From the NCBI GenBank assembly GCA_031178565.1, contig JAPSIU010000027.1, positions 1-16,916 on the forward strand: a stretch of DNA of 16,916 nucleotides, given 5' to 3'. Shown here piece by piece: positions 7,606-13,753 of this stretch (the first letter of the stretch is position 1; the number at the start of each line of letters is the position of its first letter). The notes under the pieces were generated by a model. The model did no database searches, was not told the origin of the DNA, and worked only from the letters and a program-made list of their open reading frames with translations. The translations under genes were made by a program, and so were the position numbers. The DNA is from Leucobacter sp. GTDB taxonomy: Bacteria; Actinomycetota; Actinomycetes; Actinomycetales; Microbacteriaceae.

Positions 7606-7910
7606 GCCCGTATTCCATCACCCACCACTGACATCCACGCCGGGCAGACCCGCCGCCGCGGTCCAAAGAACTGGACGGTTCCTTGTCGAAGACCCACAAG
7701 CAAGGGAAGTGCGAGAGGGAACCGACACGAGGACGGAGGGGAACCGGCCCGGGAGGAAGGGAACCGACCCGCGGCCGGAACCGACGGTGCACGAGAGGGA
7801 ACCGACCGGAGGACGGCCCGGCCGCGGTCGGAACCGAGGCGGGGAGGCCCGGCCGCAACGGAGTCTCCCGCGATGCACGAACCCCCGCACGAACCCCTTA
7901 CACAACGCCC
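7606..7910. other. 305-base intergenic region with no gene
   Basis: This gap lies between the HNH gene start and the end of the dioxygenase gene, both on the reverse strand. Frames that run through it are low-complexity Arg/Pro/Gly translations of the repeats, not plausible proteins. It holds the GGAACCG repeat tract (7717-7838). A short inverted repeat, ACGCCC (7905-7910) and GGGCGT (7920-7925), sits over the dioxygenase stop codon and is too weak to call as a terminator. No clear promoter for the HNH gene was found. Confidence 0.6.
7717..7838 (+). repeat. Six degenerate direct repeats of GGGAACCGAC
   Basis: Copies of a 10-base core lie at 7717-7726, 7739-7748, 7759-7768, 7776-7785, 7797-7806 and 7829-7838. 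All contain GGAACCG; four continue to GGAACCGAC, and copies 2 and 6 vary at the end. Start-to-start spacing is 22, 20, 17, 21 and 32 bases, joined by purine-rich GAGG/ACGAGG spacers. The repeats sit directly upstream of the HNH gene and downstream of the dioxygenase operon. Spacing is too short and irregular for CRISPR. Confidence 0.65.
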
Positions 7911-8861
7911 CTACACGACGGGCGTACCGTGGGTGTGGAAGCTCTCGATGGTCTTCATGCCCCAGGCCTGGCCCTTCTTGCGCTCCTCCTCGCTCCACTC
8001 GACGACCGGCTGATCGGGGTCGAGCAGCAGGCGGGCGCCGGCGTTCGCGAACTCGATGCGGTTGCCGCCCGGCTCCCACACGTAGAGGAAGAAGGTCTGG
8101 TTGATCGCGTGCTTGTGGGGACCCGACTCGATGTAGATGCCGTTCTCGAGGAAGATGTCGGCGGCCTTGAGGATGTCCTCGCGGGTGTCGGGCGCGAACG
8201 CGATGTGGTGCAGGCGGTTGCCGTGCTTCTTCCAGTCGTCGCTGTAGACGACGTCGTAGGACTTGAGGCCGAAGTGGAACCACCAGGCGGCGAACTTGCC
8301 GCTGTCGAGCCGGATCCGCTCGCTTTCGCGCATGCCGAGCGCCTCGGCGAGGAACTCCCCATTGGCCTCCACATCTTTGCCGAGATAGTTGATGTGGTCG
8401 ATGCGGCGGGCGTTGACCCCGCGCCCGGGGAACGCCGAGGCCTGGTTCTTGAGCGCCGGCCGATCCTCGTCGCCCGCGACGTAGCGCTCGGTCTCGTAGT
8501 AGATCGCCATGGAGTGCCCGTCGGGATCGCGGAACATGAAGGTGGGCCCGGTGCCGACTTCCCCGTCGACCCAGCCCTCGCCGAGGCCGAGCCGCTCGAT
8601 GGCGGCGACGCGGCGTTCGAGCGCCTCCTGGCTGGAGGCCCGGAACGAGGTGCGGCCCACGCCCGCGGCGTCCGACGCGGTGAGCTTGATGGTGTACAGC
8701 TGGTACTCGTCCCAGGTGCGCAGGTACACCGAGTCGCCCTCCTCGGCGACGATCCGCATCGCGAGAAGATCGCGGAAGAACCACAGGCTCTCGTCGAACT
8801 TCGGAGTGAGGAGCTCGACGTTGCCGAGGTGGGCGACGTCGAAGGAGGTGTAGTCGGTCAT
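7911..8861 (-). CDS. Type I (VOC-fold) extradiol ring-cleavage dioxygenase
   Basis: The 316-residue protein has two vicinal-oxygen-chelate modules, about 8-125 and 150-285, like catechol 2,3-dioxygenase and homoprotocatechuate 2,3-dioxygenase. The Fe(II) ligands are visible as His156 (RIDHINYL), His219 (RLHHIAF) and Glu270 (GNRIEF). The active-site His251 and Tyr260 are also spaced as in XylE. The expected second-sphere acid/base His (KxHDxA in XylE) is Tyr202 in KSYDVVY. It is the last gene of a coupled operon with galB, galC and galD, starting inside the galD stop (ATGA overlap), with AGAGGA eight bases upstream. Context predicts cleavage of gallate, 3-O-methylgallate or a similar trihydroxy/methoxy benzoate to a GalBCD substrate. 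Known gallate dioxygenases belong to the unrelated LigB fold, so the substrate is inferred only. A catechol or protocatechuate substrate remains possible. Confidence 0.88.
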   Translation of the reverse strand: MTDYTSFDVAHLGNVELLTPKFDESLWFFRDLLAMRIVAEEGDSVYLRTWDEYQLYTIKLTASDAAGVGRTSFRASSQEALERRVAAIERLGLGEGWVDGEVGTGPTFMFRDPDGHSMAIYYETERYVAGDEDRPALKNQASAFPGRGVNARRIDHINYLGKDVEANGEFLAEALGMRESERIRLDSGKFAAWWFHFGLKSYDVVYSDDWKKHGNRLHHIAFAPDTREDILKAADIFLENGIYIESGPHKHAINQTFFLYVWEPGGNRIEFANAGARLLLDPDQPVVEWSEEERKKGQAWGMKTIESFHTHGTPVV

Positions 8862-10054
8862 GGTGCGGTCCTCTCTGAGGGGCGGGGCTGATCTGACGGC
8901 GAATGGGGCAGGTCTGAGGGGCGGAGCTGGTCTGAGATCCCGGGCGAGGCGGGCGGCCGGGGGAACACCCGGCCGTCGAAGATCTTGCGCGCGGTGCGCA
9001 GGTTGGCGGAGTAGCTCGCGACGTAGCCGATCCCGGATCGCGCCTCCACGCGGACGAGCGCGTCGAAGACGCCGCTCGGGTGCTCGATCGGCACGCGGAT
9101 CCCCTCCGGGATCTCGGCGAGCGCGTACCCGACCGTGCCCGGGATGCGCACGCCCGCCGCGACCGAGGCGGCCATGAGCACCCCGATCGACGTGTGCACG
9201 CGGTGGGGGATGAACGCGCGGGTCGACACGGCCCCGCCCCGCCGCGGCGGGGAGAGGAGGAGCATCTTGGGCACGGTCTGATCGGCGACGTCGCCGAGTC
9301 CCATCAGGGGGCCCGCCTGGATCCGGATCGACTCGAGGCGGGCAGAGAGTTCCGTGTCGGCCTCGAGCTCGGCGGGGCTCTCGTCGCCCGTCAGCCCGAA
9401 CTCGGCGGCGTCGAGCAGCACGACGGGCATCCCGTTGTTCACGAGCGTGGTGCGCGCGCCGTCGATCTCGTCGATGGGGCGGCCCGTCGGGAGCAGCGGC
9501 GCGGCCTCATCGCCCCCGCCACCCATCTCGATCTCGATCGGGGCGGCGGTTCCCGGCACGCCGTCGATCGCCTGCTCGCCGGCGTAGACCACCCGCCCGT
9601 CCCCGGTCGCGAACACGGCGGTCGCGACGTCGCCCGTGTTGAGGAGGCGGATCCGCACGGACGTGCGCCCCTCGCCGGCGGCGGGGGAGGGGTCGACGAG
9701 GCCGCGCTCGACGGCGAACGGGCCGACTCCCGCGAGCAGGTTGCCGCACGTCTGCGCGTCGGAGACGCGGGCGCTCTCGACGCCGACCTGCAGGAACAGG
9801 TAGTCGACGTCGATGTCCGGCTCGTCCGACGGCGACACGATCGCGACCTTGCTCGTGAGCGGGTGCGCCCCGCCGAGGCCGTCGATCTGCCGCTCTTCAG
9901 GGCTGCCCATGACGCGCAGCACGAGGTCGTCGATCGCCTCCCGCTCCGCTGGCAGATCGCTCGCGAGGAAGTACGCGCCCTTCGACGTGCCGCCTCGCAT
10001 GAGCATGCACGGCAGCCCGTCGACCGCGGGATCGTCGGCGACCGCGTCCGTCAC
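8858..10054 (-). CDS. galD: 4-Oxalomesaconate tautomerase (PrpF/LigU/GalD family)
   Basis: The protein is predicted to isomerise the oxalomesaconate ring-cleavage product before hydration by GalB. The 398 residues show the PrpF family landmarks: MRGGTSKGAYFL at 18-29, GLGGAHPLTSKVAIV at 59-73 (Lys69 is the counterpart of the base in LigU), and QTCGNLLAGVGPFAVERG at 101-118 with conserved Cys103. Family members are about 360 residues. The extra C-terminal tail (about 369-398) is rich in Ser, Asp and Pro and is encoded by a short DNA repeat. The start is GTG at 10054, overlapping the galC stop by four bases (GTGA), and the end overlaps the dioxygenase start. PrpF-family members also include methylaconitate isomerases, but the galB and galC neighbours make the oxalomesaconate role much more likely. 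Confidence 0.87.
   Translation of the reverse strand: MTDAVADDPAVDGLPCMLMRGGTSKGAYFLASDLPAEREAIDDLVLRVMGSPEERQIDGLGGAHPLTSKVAIVSPSDEPDIDVDYLFLQVGVESARVSDAQTCGNLLAGVGPFAVERGLVDPSPAAGEGRTSVRIRLLNTGDVATAVFATGDGRVVYAGEQAIDGVPGTAAPIEIEMGGGGDEAAPLLPTGRPIDEIDGARTTLVNNGMPVVLLDAAEFGLTGDESPAELEADTELSARLESIRIQAGPLMGLGDVADQTVPKMLLLSPPRRGGAVSTRAFIPHRVHTSIGVLMAASVAAGVRIPGTVGYALAEIPEGIRVPIEHPSGVFDALVRVEARSGIGYVASYSANLRTARKIFDGRVFPRPPASPGISDQLRPSDLPHSPSDQPRPSERTAP
8874..8935 (+). repeat. Imperfect 23-base direct repeat in the galD 3' end
   Basis: Two copies at 8874-8896 and 8913-8935 match at 21 of 23 positions (both begin TCTGAGGGGCGG and end TCTGA). They are offset by 39 bases, so in frame. They encode the recurring SDQxRPS motif of the extra GalD tail. 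The tract also holds the ribosome binding site of the downstream dioxygenase. Confidence 0.7.
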
Positions 10055-10782
10055 CGGGGATCGATCCCCTCGAACTCGGCCTGCGCGACGTAGCGCACTC
10101 CGAGCTCGTCCAGCAGCGCTCGGAGCTGCTTGCGGTCGAGGCTCAGCTCGCCGCCGGCGTACGCCTCGCGGTCGGCCTCCTCCTTCGCCGCGCGCTTGTC
10201 CGCGGCCTCGAGCGCCTCGGCCGCGCGCTCACGCGGCACGCAGACCACGCCGTCGTCGTCGGCGATGATGGCGTCGCCGGGGCGCACGGTCGTCCCATCG
10301 ACGACGATCGGCACGTTGACCGATCCGGCCGTGGCCTTGACCGTGCCCTGCGAGTGCACGGCGCCCGACCACGCGGGGAACCCCATGTCGCGCAGGTCCG
10401 CTGTGTCGCGCACTCCGGTCGTGGTCACGAGCCCCTGTACGCCGCGCGCCTGCAGCGCGGTCGCGAACAGGTCGCCGAACGCGCCGTCGGACGAGGGCGA
10501 TGTCGTCGCGACGACGAGCACGTCCCCCGGCTCGCACTGCTCGACGGCCGCGTGGATCATGAGGTTGTCGCCCGGCCAGCACAGCACGGTGACCGCGGAC
10601 CCGGCGATCCGCACCCCGCGCTGGATCGGCGTGATCGAGCGGCCGACGAGCCCCTCGCGACCGAGCGCCTCGTGCACCGTGGCGACGCCGTGCTCGCGCA
10701 GCCCGGCCACGACGTCCGCATCCGCGCGCGCGATGTCGGTGACGACGATCCCGAGCGATCCCGAAGCCGCGGATCCGCTCAT
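10051..10782 (-). CDS. galC: 4-Carboxy-4-hydroxy-2-oxoadipate (CHA) aldolase, RraA-like fold
   Basis: This class II pyruvate aldolase is predicted to split 4-carboxy-4-hydroxy-2-oxoadipate into pyruvate and oxaloacetate, the last pathway step. The 243 residues match the LigK/GalC/ProA branch of the RraA fold. Evidence is the substrate loop WPGDNLMIHAAVEQCEPGD (69-87), the catalytic-site Arg125-Asp126 (TTGVRDTADL, corresponding to Arg123/Asp124 of the Pseudomonas enzyme), GDAIIADDDGVVCVP, and the LigK-like tail YAGGELSLDRKQLRALL. RraA itself (about 160 residues, RNase E inhibitor) lacks this tail. The start ATG at 10782 overlaps the galB stop by four bases (ATGA). The frame stays open far upstream, but that part is antisense reading of galB. 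The stop overlaps the galD GTG. Confidence 0.92.
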   Translation of the reverse strand: MSGSAASGSLGIVVTDIARADADVVAGLREHGVATVHEALGREGLVGRSITPIQRGVRIAGSAVTVLCWPGDNLMIHAAVEQCEPGDVLVVATTSPSSDGAFGDLFATALQARGVQGLVTTTGVRDTADLRDMGFPAWSGAVHSQGTVKATAGSVNVPIVVDGTTVRPGDAIIADDDGVVCVPRERAAEALEAADKRAAKEEADREAYAGGELSLDRKQLRALLDELGVRYVAQAEFEGIDPR

Positions 10783-11534
10783 CGCAGCTCGCCCGTCACC
10801 TGCGGGAAGTAGCGCATGTACGCCTCGCCCATCGTCTCGTGCGGGAGGCCGAGGTTCGGTCCCGCGTTGCGCTTCACCTGCACGCCGCGGCGGATCGCGA
10901 GCTGCGTGTAGTACTCCCACATGTGCTTCTGCGCGGGTAGGCACTCCATCGCCGAGCGCTTGCGCTCGAACGCCTCGGTGATGTCGAGCAGCACGTCGGG
11001 CTTGAAGTCGCACTGCTCGGGCTGGTGCGGCTCGAAGAAGAACACGGGCGGCGCGCCGATGATCTCCCCCTTGCTCGGGAAGCTGCCATCGCTGTTCGCC
11101 ACGCCGATCGCCTGGGCGAGCACGCGCGCCTGCAGCGCCATGCGCGCCGCCGCCGGGTGGTCGCCGTGGTAGGGGTCGGCGAGCGGGTGGGTGAGCACGA
11201 CCGTCGGCTGCGTGCGGCGGTACACGTCGACGAGCTTCGCCACGGCTTCCCGGCTCTCGACGAGCGGGTAGTCGCCGAGATCCAGGAACTCGATCTCGGC
11301 CCCGAGTGCGGCTGCGGCCGCCTCGGCCTCGCCGCGTCTGATCGCCTTGATCTCGTCGAGCGACTTGCCGGCCAGCCACTGGCTCGCGGATTCGCCGCGC
11401 TCCCCGTAGGACAGGCAGACGACGGTCGCGCGCTCGCCGCGAAGCGCGGCTGCGGCGATCGCTCCTCCGGCTCGCCAGACGAAGTCGCCGGCGTGGGCGC
11501 TCACGACCAGCATGGACTGGGACGGTTGAGACAT
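10779..11534 (-). CDS. galB: 4-Oxalomesaconate hydratase (GalB, PIG-L/LmbE fold)
   Basis: The protein is predicted to add water to the oxalomesaconate tautomer, giving 4-carboxy-4-hydroxy-2-oxoadipate. It has the zinc-dependent PIG-L fold, usually a deacetylase family, but with GalB features. The first motif is AHAGDFVWRAGG (His14, Asp17) instead of the deacetylase AHPDDE. SYGERGES follows at 42-49, then HPLADPYHGDH (His116, Asp120, His123, Asp125, His126). Its 251 residues match GalB length. I place the start at ATG 11534, with GAGAGGAA in good position. An upstream in-frame start at 11615 would add 27 residues lacking family similarity. It is the first gene of the galB-galC-galD-dioxygenase operon and is divergent from the O-demethylase with a 210-base gap. 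Mycothiol-type deacetylases share the fold, but the neighbours argue against that role. Confidence 0.92.
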   Translation of the reverse strand: MSQPSQSMLVVSAHAGDFVWRAGGAIAAAALRGERATVVCLSYGERGESASQWLAGKSLDEIKAIRRGEAEAAAAALGAEIEFLDLGDYPLVESREAVAKLVDVYRRTQPTVVLTHPLADPYHGDHPAAARMALQARVLAQAIGVANSDGSFPSKGEIIGAPPVFFFEPHQPEQCDFKPDVLLDITEAFERKRSAMECLPAQKHMWEYYTQLAIRRGVQVKRNAGPNLGLPHETMGEAYMRYFPQVTGELR

Positions 11535-11637
11535 GTGCAGTTCCTCTCGCGGCGAGGGCGCGGGATCGCACTGCGGCCCCGGATCGAACCCTTTCGGTGC
11601 ACCCCAGAGAATCACAGTGCGAGAAACTCGTCAAGAC

Positions 11638-11649
11638 ATTGTTGACAAT
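11638..11649. promoter_or_regulatory. Perfect palindrome in the galB/ligM divergent promoter region
   Basis: ATTGT-TG-ACAAT is a perfect 5-2-5 inverted repeat that overlaps the TTGACA -35 box of the forward promoter, the expected place for a repressor site. Its right side continues as AATTCTGGC, resembling the AATTCTAGC beside the IclR/reductase site. Control by the same IclR protein is possible, but the cluster MarR or a regulator outside the window could also bind. Confidence 0.45.
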
Positions 11650-11670
11650 TCTGGCGACTAAAAGCACTAT
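11642..11670 (+). promoter_or_regulatory. Sigma-70-type promoter for the O-demethylase gene
   Basis: A consensus TTGACA (11642-11647) is followed after 17 bases by CACTAT (11665-11670), which keeps the -10 positions A2, A5 and T6. Transcription would begin near 11677, giving a leader of about 68 bases before the ATG at 11745. A TTGACG on the opposite strand (11629-11634) may belong to the galB operon promoter, but no good -10 follows it. Confidence 0.5.
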
Positions 11671-11744
11671 GGACTTAGGGAAATGGCCGCGATTCGACGG
11701 GGCCTCCTGGAAGCAGTGAAGACAAGGAAGTCGAGGTCGGATTG

Positions 11745-13148
11745 ATGGCGAAGAATCTGCAAGAACTGATCGACGAGCGCGGCAGCGTCGTCGAGACGCT
11801 GCGCAACTCGCGGCTGGGCACATACATCTACCCGGTAGTGCCGGCCGAGTTCAGCAACTGGCGACGCGAGCAGAAGGCCTGGCGCGAGAGCGCGGTGCTG
11901 TTCGACCAGACTCACCACATGGTGAACTTCTTCATGAAGGGGCCCGACGCGCTGAAGCTGCTGAGCGACACCGGCATCAACTCCTTTGCGAAGTTCCCCG
12001 TGAACACGGCGAAGCAGTTCGTGCCGGTCGCCTCGAACGGCGGTGTGATCGGCGACGGGATCCTCTTCCACGAGGCGGACGACGAGTACGTCTACGTGGG
12101 TCGCGCACCGGGGGCGAACTGGCTGCAGTTCCACGCAGAGACCGGAGGCTACGACCTCGAGTACCGCTACGACGACCGATCGCCCTCGCGCCCCTACGGC
12201 CACGCGGTGGAGCGCGAGTACTACCGCTTCCAGATCCAGGGGCCCAACGCGTGGAGCATCATCGAGAAGCTGAACGGCGGCACGCTCGAGCAGGTCAAGT
12301 TCTTCCACATGGGCACGCTCGAGATCGCGGGCGAGACCGTGCGCACGCTGCGGCACGGCATGGCTGGCGCACCGGGACTCGAGCTCTGGGGGCCGTACTC
12401 GCAGCACGAGAAGATCCGGAACGCGATCCTCGAGGCCGGCGCCGAATTCGGGATCGAGCCCTGCGGATCGCGCGCCTACTCGTCGAACACGCTCGAGTCG
12501 GGCTGGATCCCGTCGCCGCTGCCCGCCATCTATTCGAGCGAGGCGGAGCGTCCGTATCGCGAGTGGCTCGGCGTCGACAGCTACGAGGCGATCAACGCGG
12601 TCGCGGGATCCTTCGTCTCGGAGAACATCGAGGACTACTACCTCAATCCCTGGGAGCTCGGCTACGGGTCGTTCGTGAAGTTCGACCACGACTTCATCGG
12701 CCGGGAGGCGCTGGAGAAGATCGATGCCGAACGGAGTCGCAGGAAAGTCACGCTCGCCTGGAACGACGAGGATCTGGCCAAGATCCTCGCGACGGTGATC
12801 GACCGCGAGGGGTCGGGGTACCAGTTCTTCGACCTGCCGAACGCGAACTACGGCTCGTCGAACTTCGACGCCGTGATCGACGCCGACGGCAACAACATCG
12901 GTCTGTCCCTCTTCACCGGCGTCACCGCGAACGAGAAGCGCGGTCTGTCGCTCGCGACGGTGGACCGCGATGTGCCCCTGGGGGCCGAGGTGCGCGTCGT
13001 CTGGGGCGAGCCCGACGGCGGCTCGGGGAAGACCACCGTCGAGCCGCACGAGCAGCTCGCGGTGCGCGCCATCGTCAGCCCCGCGCCGTACGCGGAGACC
13101 GCCCGCGTGGAGTACCACGGCGGCTGGCGCACGACCGGCCGGCTGTAG
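11745..13148 (+). CDS. ligM: Tetrahydrofolate-dependent aryl O-demethylase (LigM/DesA, GcvT-like)
   Basis: The protein is predicted to transfer the O-methyl group of vanillate, syringate or 3-O-methylgallate to tetrahydrofolate, giving 5-methyl-tetrahydrofolate and a free phenol. The 467-residue length fits LigM (about 471) and DesA (about 458) and exceeds ordinary GcvT (about 370). The N-terminal part carries WRREQKAWRESAVLFDQTHHM (40-59). The LigM signature RAYSSNTLESGWIPSPLPAIY begins at residue 243, and its Tyr245 corresponds to the catalytic Tyr247 of LigM. The C-terminal domain includes GVTANEKRGLSLATVD. The start ATG at 11745 has GAGGT seven bases upstream; the TTG just before it is less likely. 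Motifs do not separate vanillate from syringate specificity. The divergent gal operon favours a 3-O-methylgallate or syringate role. No metF, folD or ligH is in the window. Confidence 0.9.
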   Translation: MAKNLQELIDERGSVVETLRNSRLGTYIYPVVPAEFSNWRREQKAWRESAVLFDQTHHMVNFFMKGPDALKLLSDTGINSFAKFPVNTAKQFVPVASNGGVIGDGILFHEADDEYVYVGRAPGANWLQFHAETGGYDLEYRYDDRSPSRPYGHAVEREYYRFQIQGPNAWSIIEKLNGGTLEQVKFFHMGTLEIAGETVRTLRHGMAGAPGLELWGPYSQHEKIRNAILEAGAEFGIEPCGSRAYSSNTLESGWIPSPLPAIYSSEAERPYREWLGVDSYEAINAVAGSFVSENIEDYYLNPWELGYGSFVKFDHDFIGREALEKIDAERSRRKVTLAWNDEDLAKILATVIDREGSGYQFFDLPNANYGSSNFDAVIDADGNNIGLSLFTGVTANEKRGLSLATVDRDVPLGAEVRVVWGEPDGGSGKTTVEPHEQLAVRAIVSPAPYAETARVEYHGGWRTTGRL

Positions 13149-13157
13149 AAGCCGGCG

Positions 13158-13193
13158 CCGCCCGCCCCTTCGGCGGACTCAGGGGGCGGGCGG
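13158..13193. terminator. Strong bidirectional terminator hairpin
   Basis: CCGCCCGCCCC (13158-13168) pairs perfectly with GGGGCGGGCGG (13183-13193) across a 14-base loop, giving an 11-bp GC stem between the converging ligM and couR genes. It overlaps the last codons of couR (stop at 13179-13181). There is no T tract, as is common in high-GC actinobacteria. Confidence 0.6.
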
Positions 13194-13625
13194 GCGGTAG
13201 TCGGCGCCGTCCATCGCGTGTCTGCAGCGTCGGAGGAAGCCCGCGAACTGCTTGCGCTCCTCGGCGTCGAGATCGCCGAGGAGCAGCTCTTCGAGGCTGT
13301 CGATCGACGGCGACAGCTCGTCGATCTTCCGCTCGCCCTGCGGGGTGAGGAAGAGGAGCATCCGCCGGGCGTGCGCGGGATCCTGCTCGCGACGCACGAA
13401 CCCCGACTCCAGGAGAGGGTCGACGGTCGCCGCCATGCTCTGGGCGCGGACGAACGAGCGGCGGGCGAGTTCCGAGCTCGTGATACCCGGGCGGTGACGG
13501 AGCACCGTGAGCGCCGTGTACTGGGCGTAGGTCATGCCTCCCTGCGCGCACGCCTCGATGAAACGCGGGCGCAGGCCCATCTCGAGGTGCTTGATGAGGT
13601 AGACGAAGCTGCCGGACTGTTCCAC
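13179..13625 (-). CDS. couR: MarR-family regulator, CouR-like
   Basis: This MarR-type winged-helix repressor has 148 residues from the GTG at 13625. The DNA-binding core runs from MTYAQYTALTVLRHRPGITSSELARRSFVRAQSMAATVDPLLESGFVRREQDPAHARRM-like segments, the typical MarR helix-turn-helix plus wing with its basic Asp-Arg-type turn. Flanking helices would form the dimer interface. I chose GTG 13625 because GGAGG lies just upstream (cggaggaaca) and the first helix begins there. A TTG at 13685 would add 20 residues with no similarity and has no ribosome binding site. It is divergent from couM. In Rhodococcus, CouR represses the cou genes and is released by hydroxycinnamoyl-CoA. That role is inferred here from the neighbours rather than from sequence identity. 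Confidence 0.85.
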   Translation of the reverse strand: MEQSGSFVYLIKHLEMGLRPRFIEACAQGGMTYAQYTALTVLRHRPGITSSELARRSFVRAQSMAATVDPLLESGFVRREQDPAHARRMLLFLTPQGERKIDELSPSIDSLEELLLGDLDAEERKQFAGFLRRCRHAMDGADYRPPAP

Positions 13626-13686
13626 TGTTCCTCCGAGTCTTCCTTCGCCAACATTAATCGAGTGAGGGGTGGTCGCTCGCCTCAAT

Positions 13687-13701
13687 TTCAGTTAACCTGA
13701 A
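13687..13701. promoter_or_regulatory. Candidate MarR/CouR operator
   Basis: TTCAG-TTAAC-CTGAA is a perfect 5-base inverted repeat around a 5-base centre in the 128-base gap between couR and couM. Size and position suit a MarR dimer controlling both divergent genes. It is the only marked palindrome in the AT-rich part of the gap. Confidence 0.55.
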
Positions 13702-13704
13702 TCT

Positions 13705-13724
13705 ACTCGGCCGCCGGGCCGAGT
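13705..13724 (+). other. Hairpin in the couM leader
   Basis: ACTCGGCC (13705-13712) pairs perfectly with GGCCGAGT (13717-13724) around a GCCG tetraloop, giving an 8-bp GC-rich stem. It lies 19 bases before the GGAGG of couM (13744-13748). If the transcript starts upstream it would form in the 5' leader; it has no T tract. It could be an mRNA stabiliser or a second protein-binding site. Confidence 0.45.
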
Positions 13725-13753
13725 CATCGAACGACGAATACCCGGAGGCAACG

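Noticed and set aside
7717..7838. CRISPR array
   Set aside because: Repeats are only about 10 bases, spacing is irregular (17-32 bases), spacers resemble one another, and no cas gene is present.
7905..7925. Terminator hairpin at the end of the dioxygenase gene
   Set aside because: Only a 6-bp stem with a 9-base loop and no T tract; such pairs arise often by chance in GC-rich DNA.
10051..10782. RraA, the RNase E inhibitor, as the galC product
   Set aside because: The protein is about 80 residues longer than RraA, keeps the aldolase Arg-Asp pair and LigK-like tail, and sits in a gal operon.
10779..11534. PIG-L sugar or mycothiol deacetylase
   Set aside because: The first motif is AHAGD rather than AHPDD, SYGERGES matches GalB, and the gene is coupled to galC and galD.
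11535..11615. Upstream start for galB
   Set aside because: It adds 27 residues without similarity; the ATG at 11534 has a good ribosome binding site and gives the usual GalB length.
10783..11823. Extending galC upstream to a 590-residue fusion protein
   Set aside because: The extra part is an out-of-frame reading of galB. The internal ATG at 10782 gives a normal family length and the ATGA overlap.
13626..13685. TTG start extending the MarR protein by 20 residues
   Set aside because: No ribosome binding site and no similarity, and it would place the start two bases from the candidate operator.
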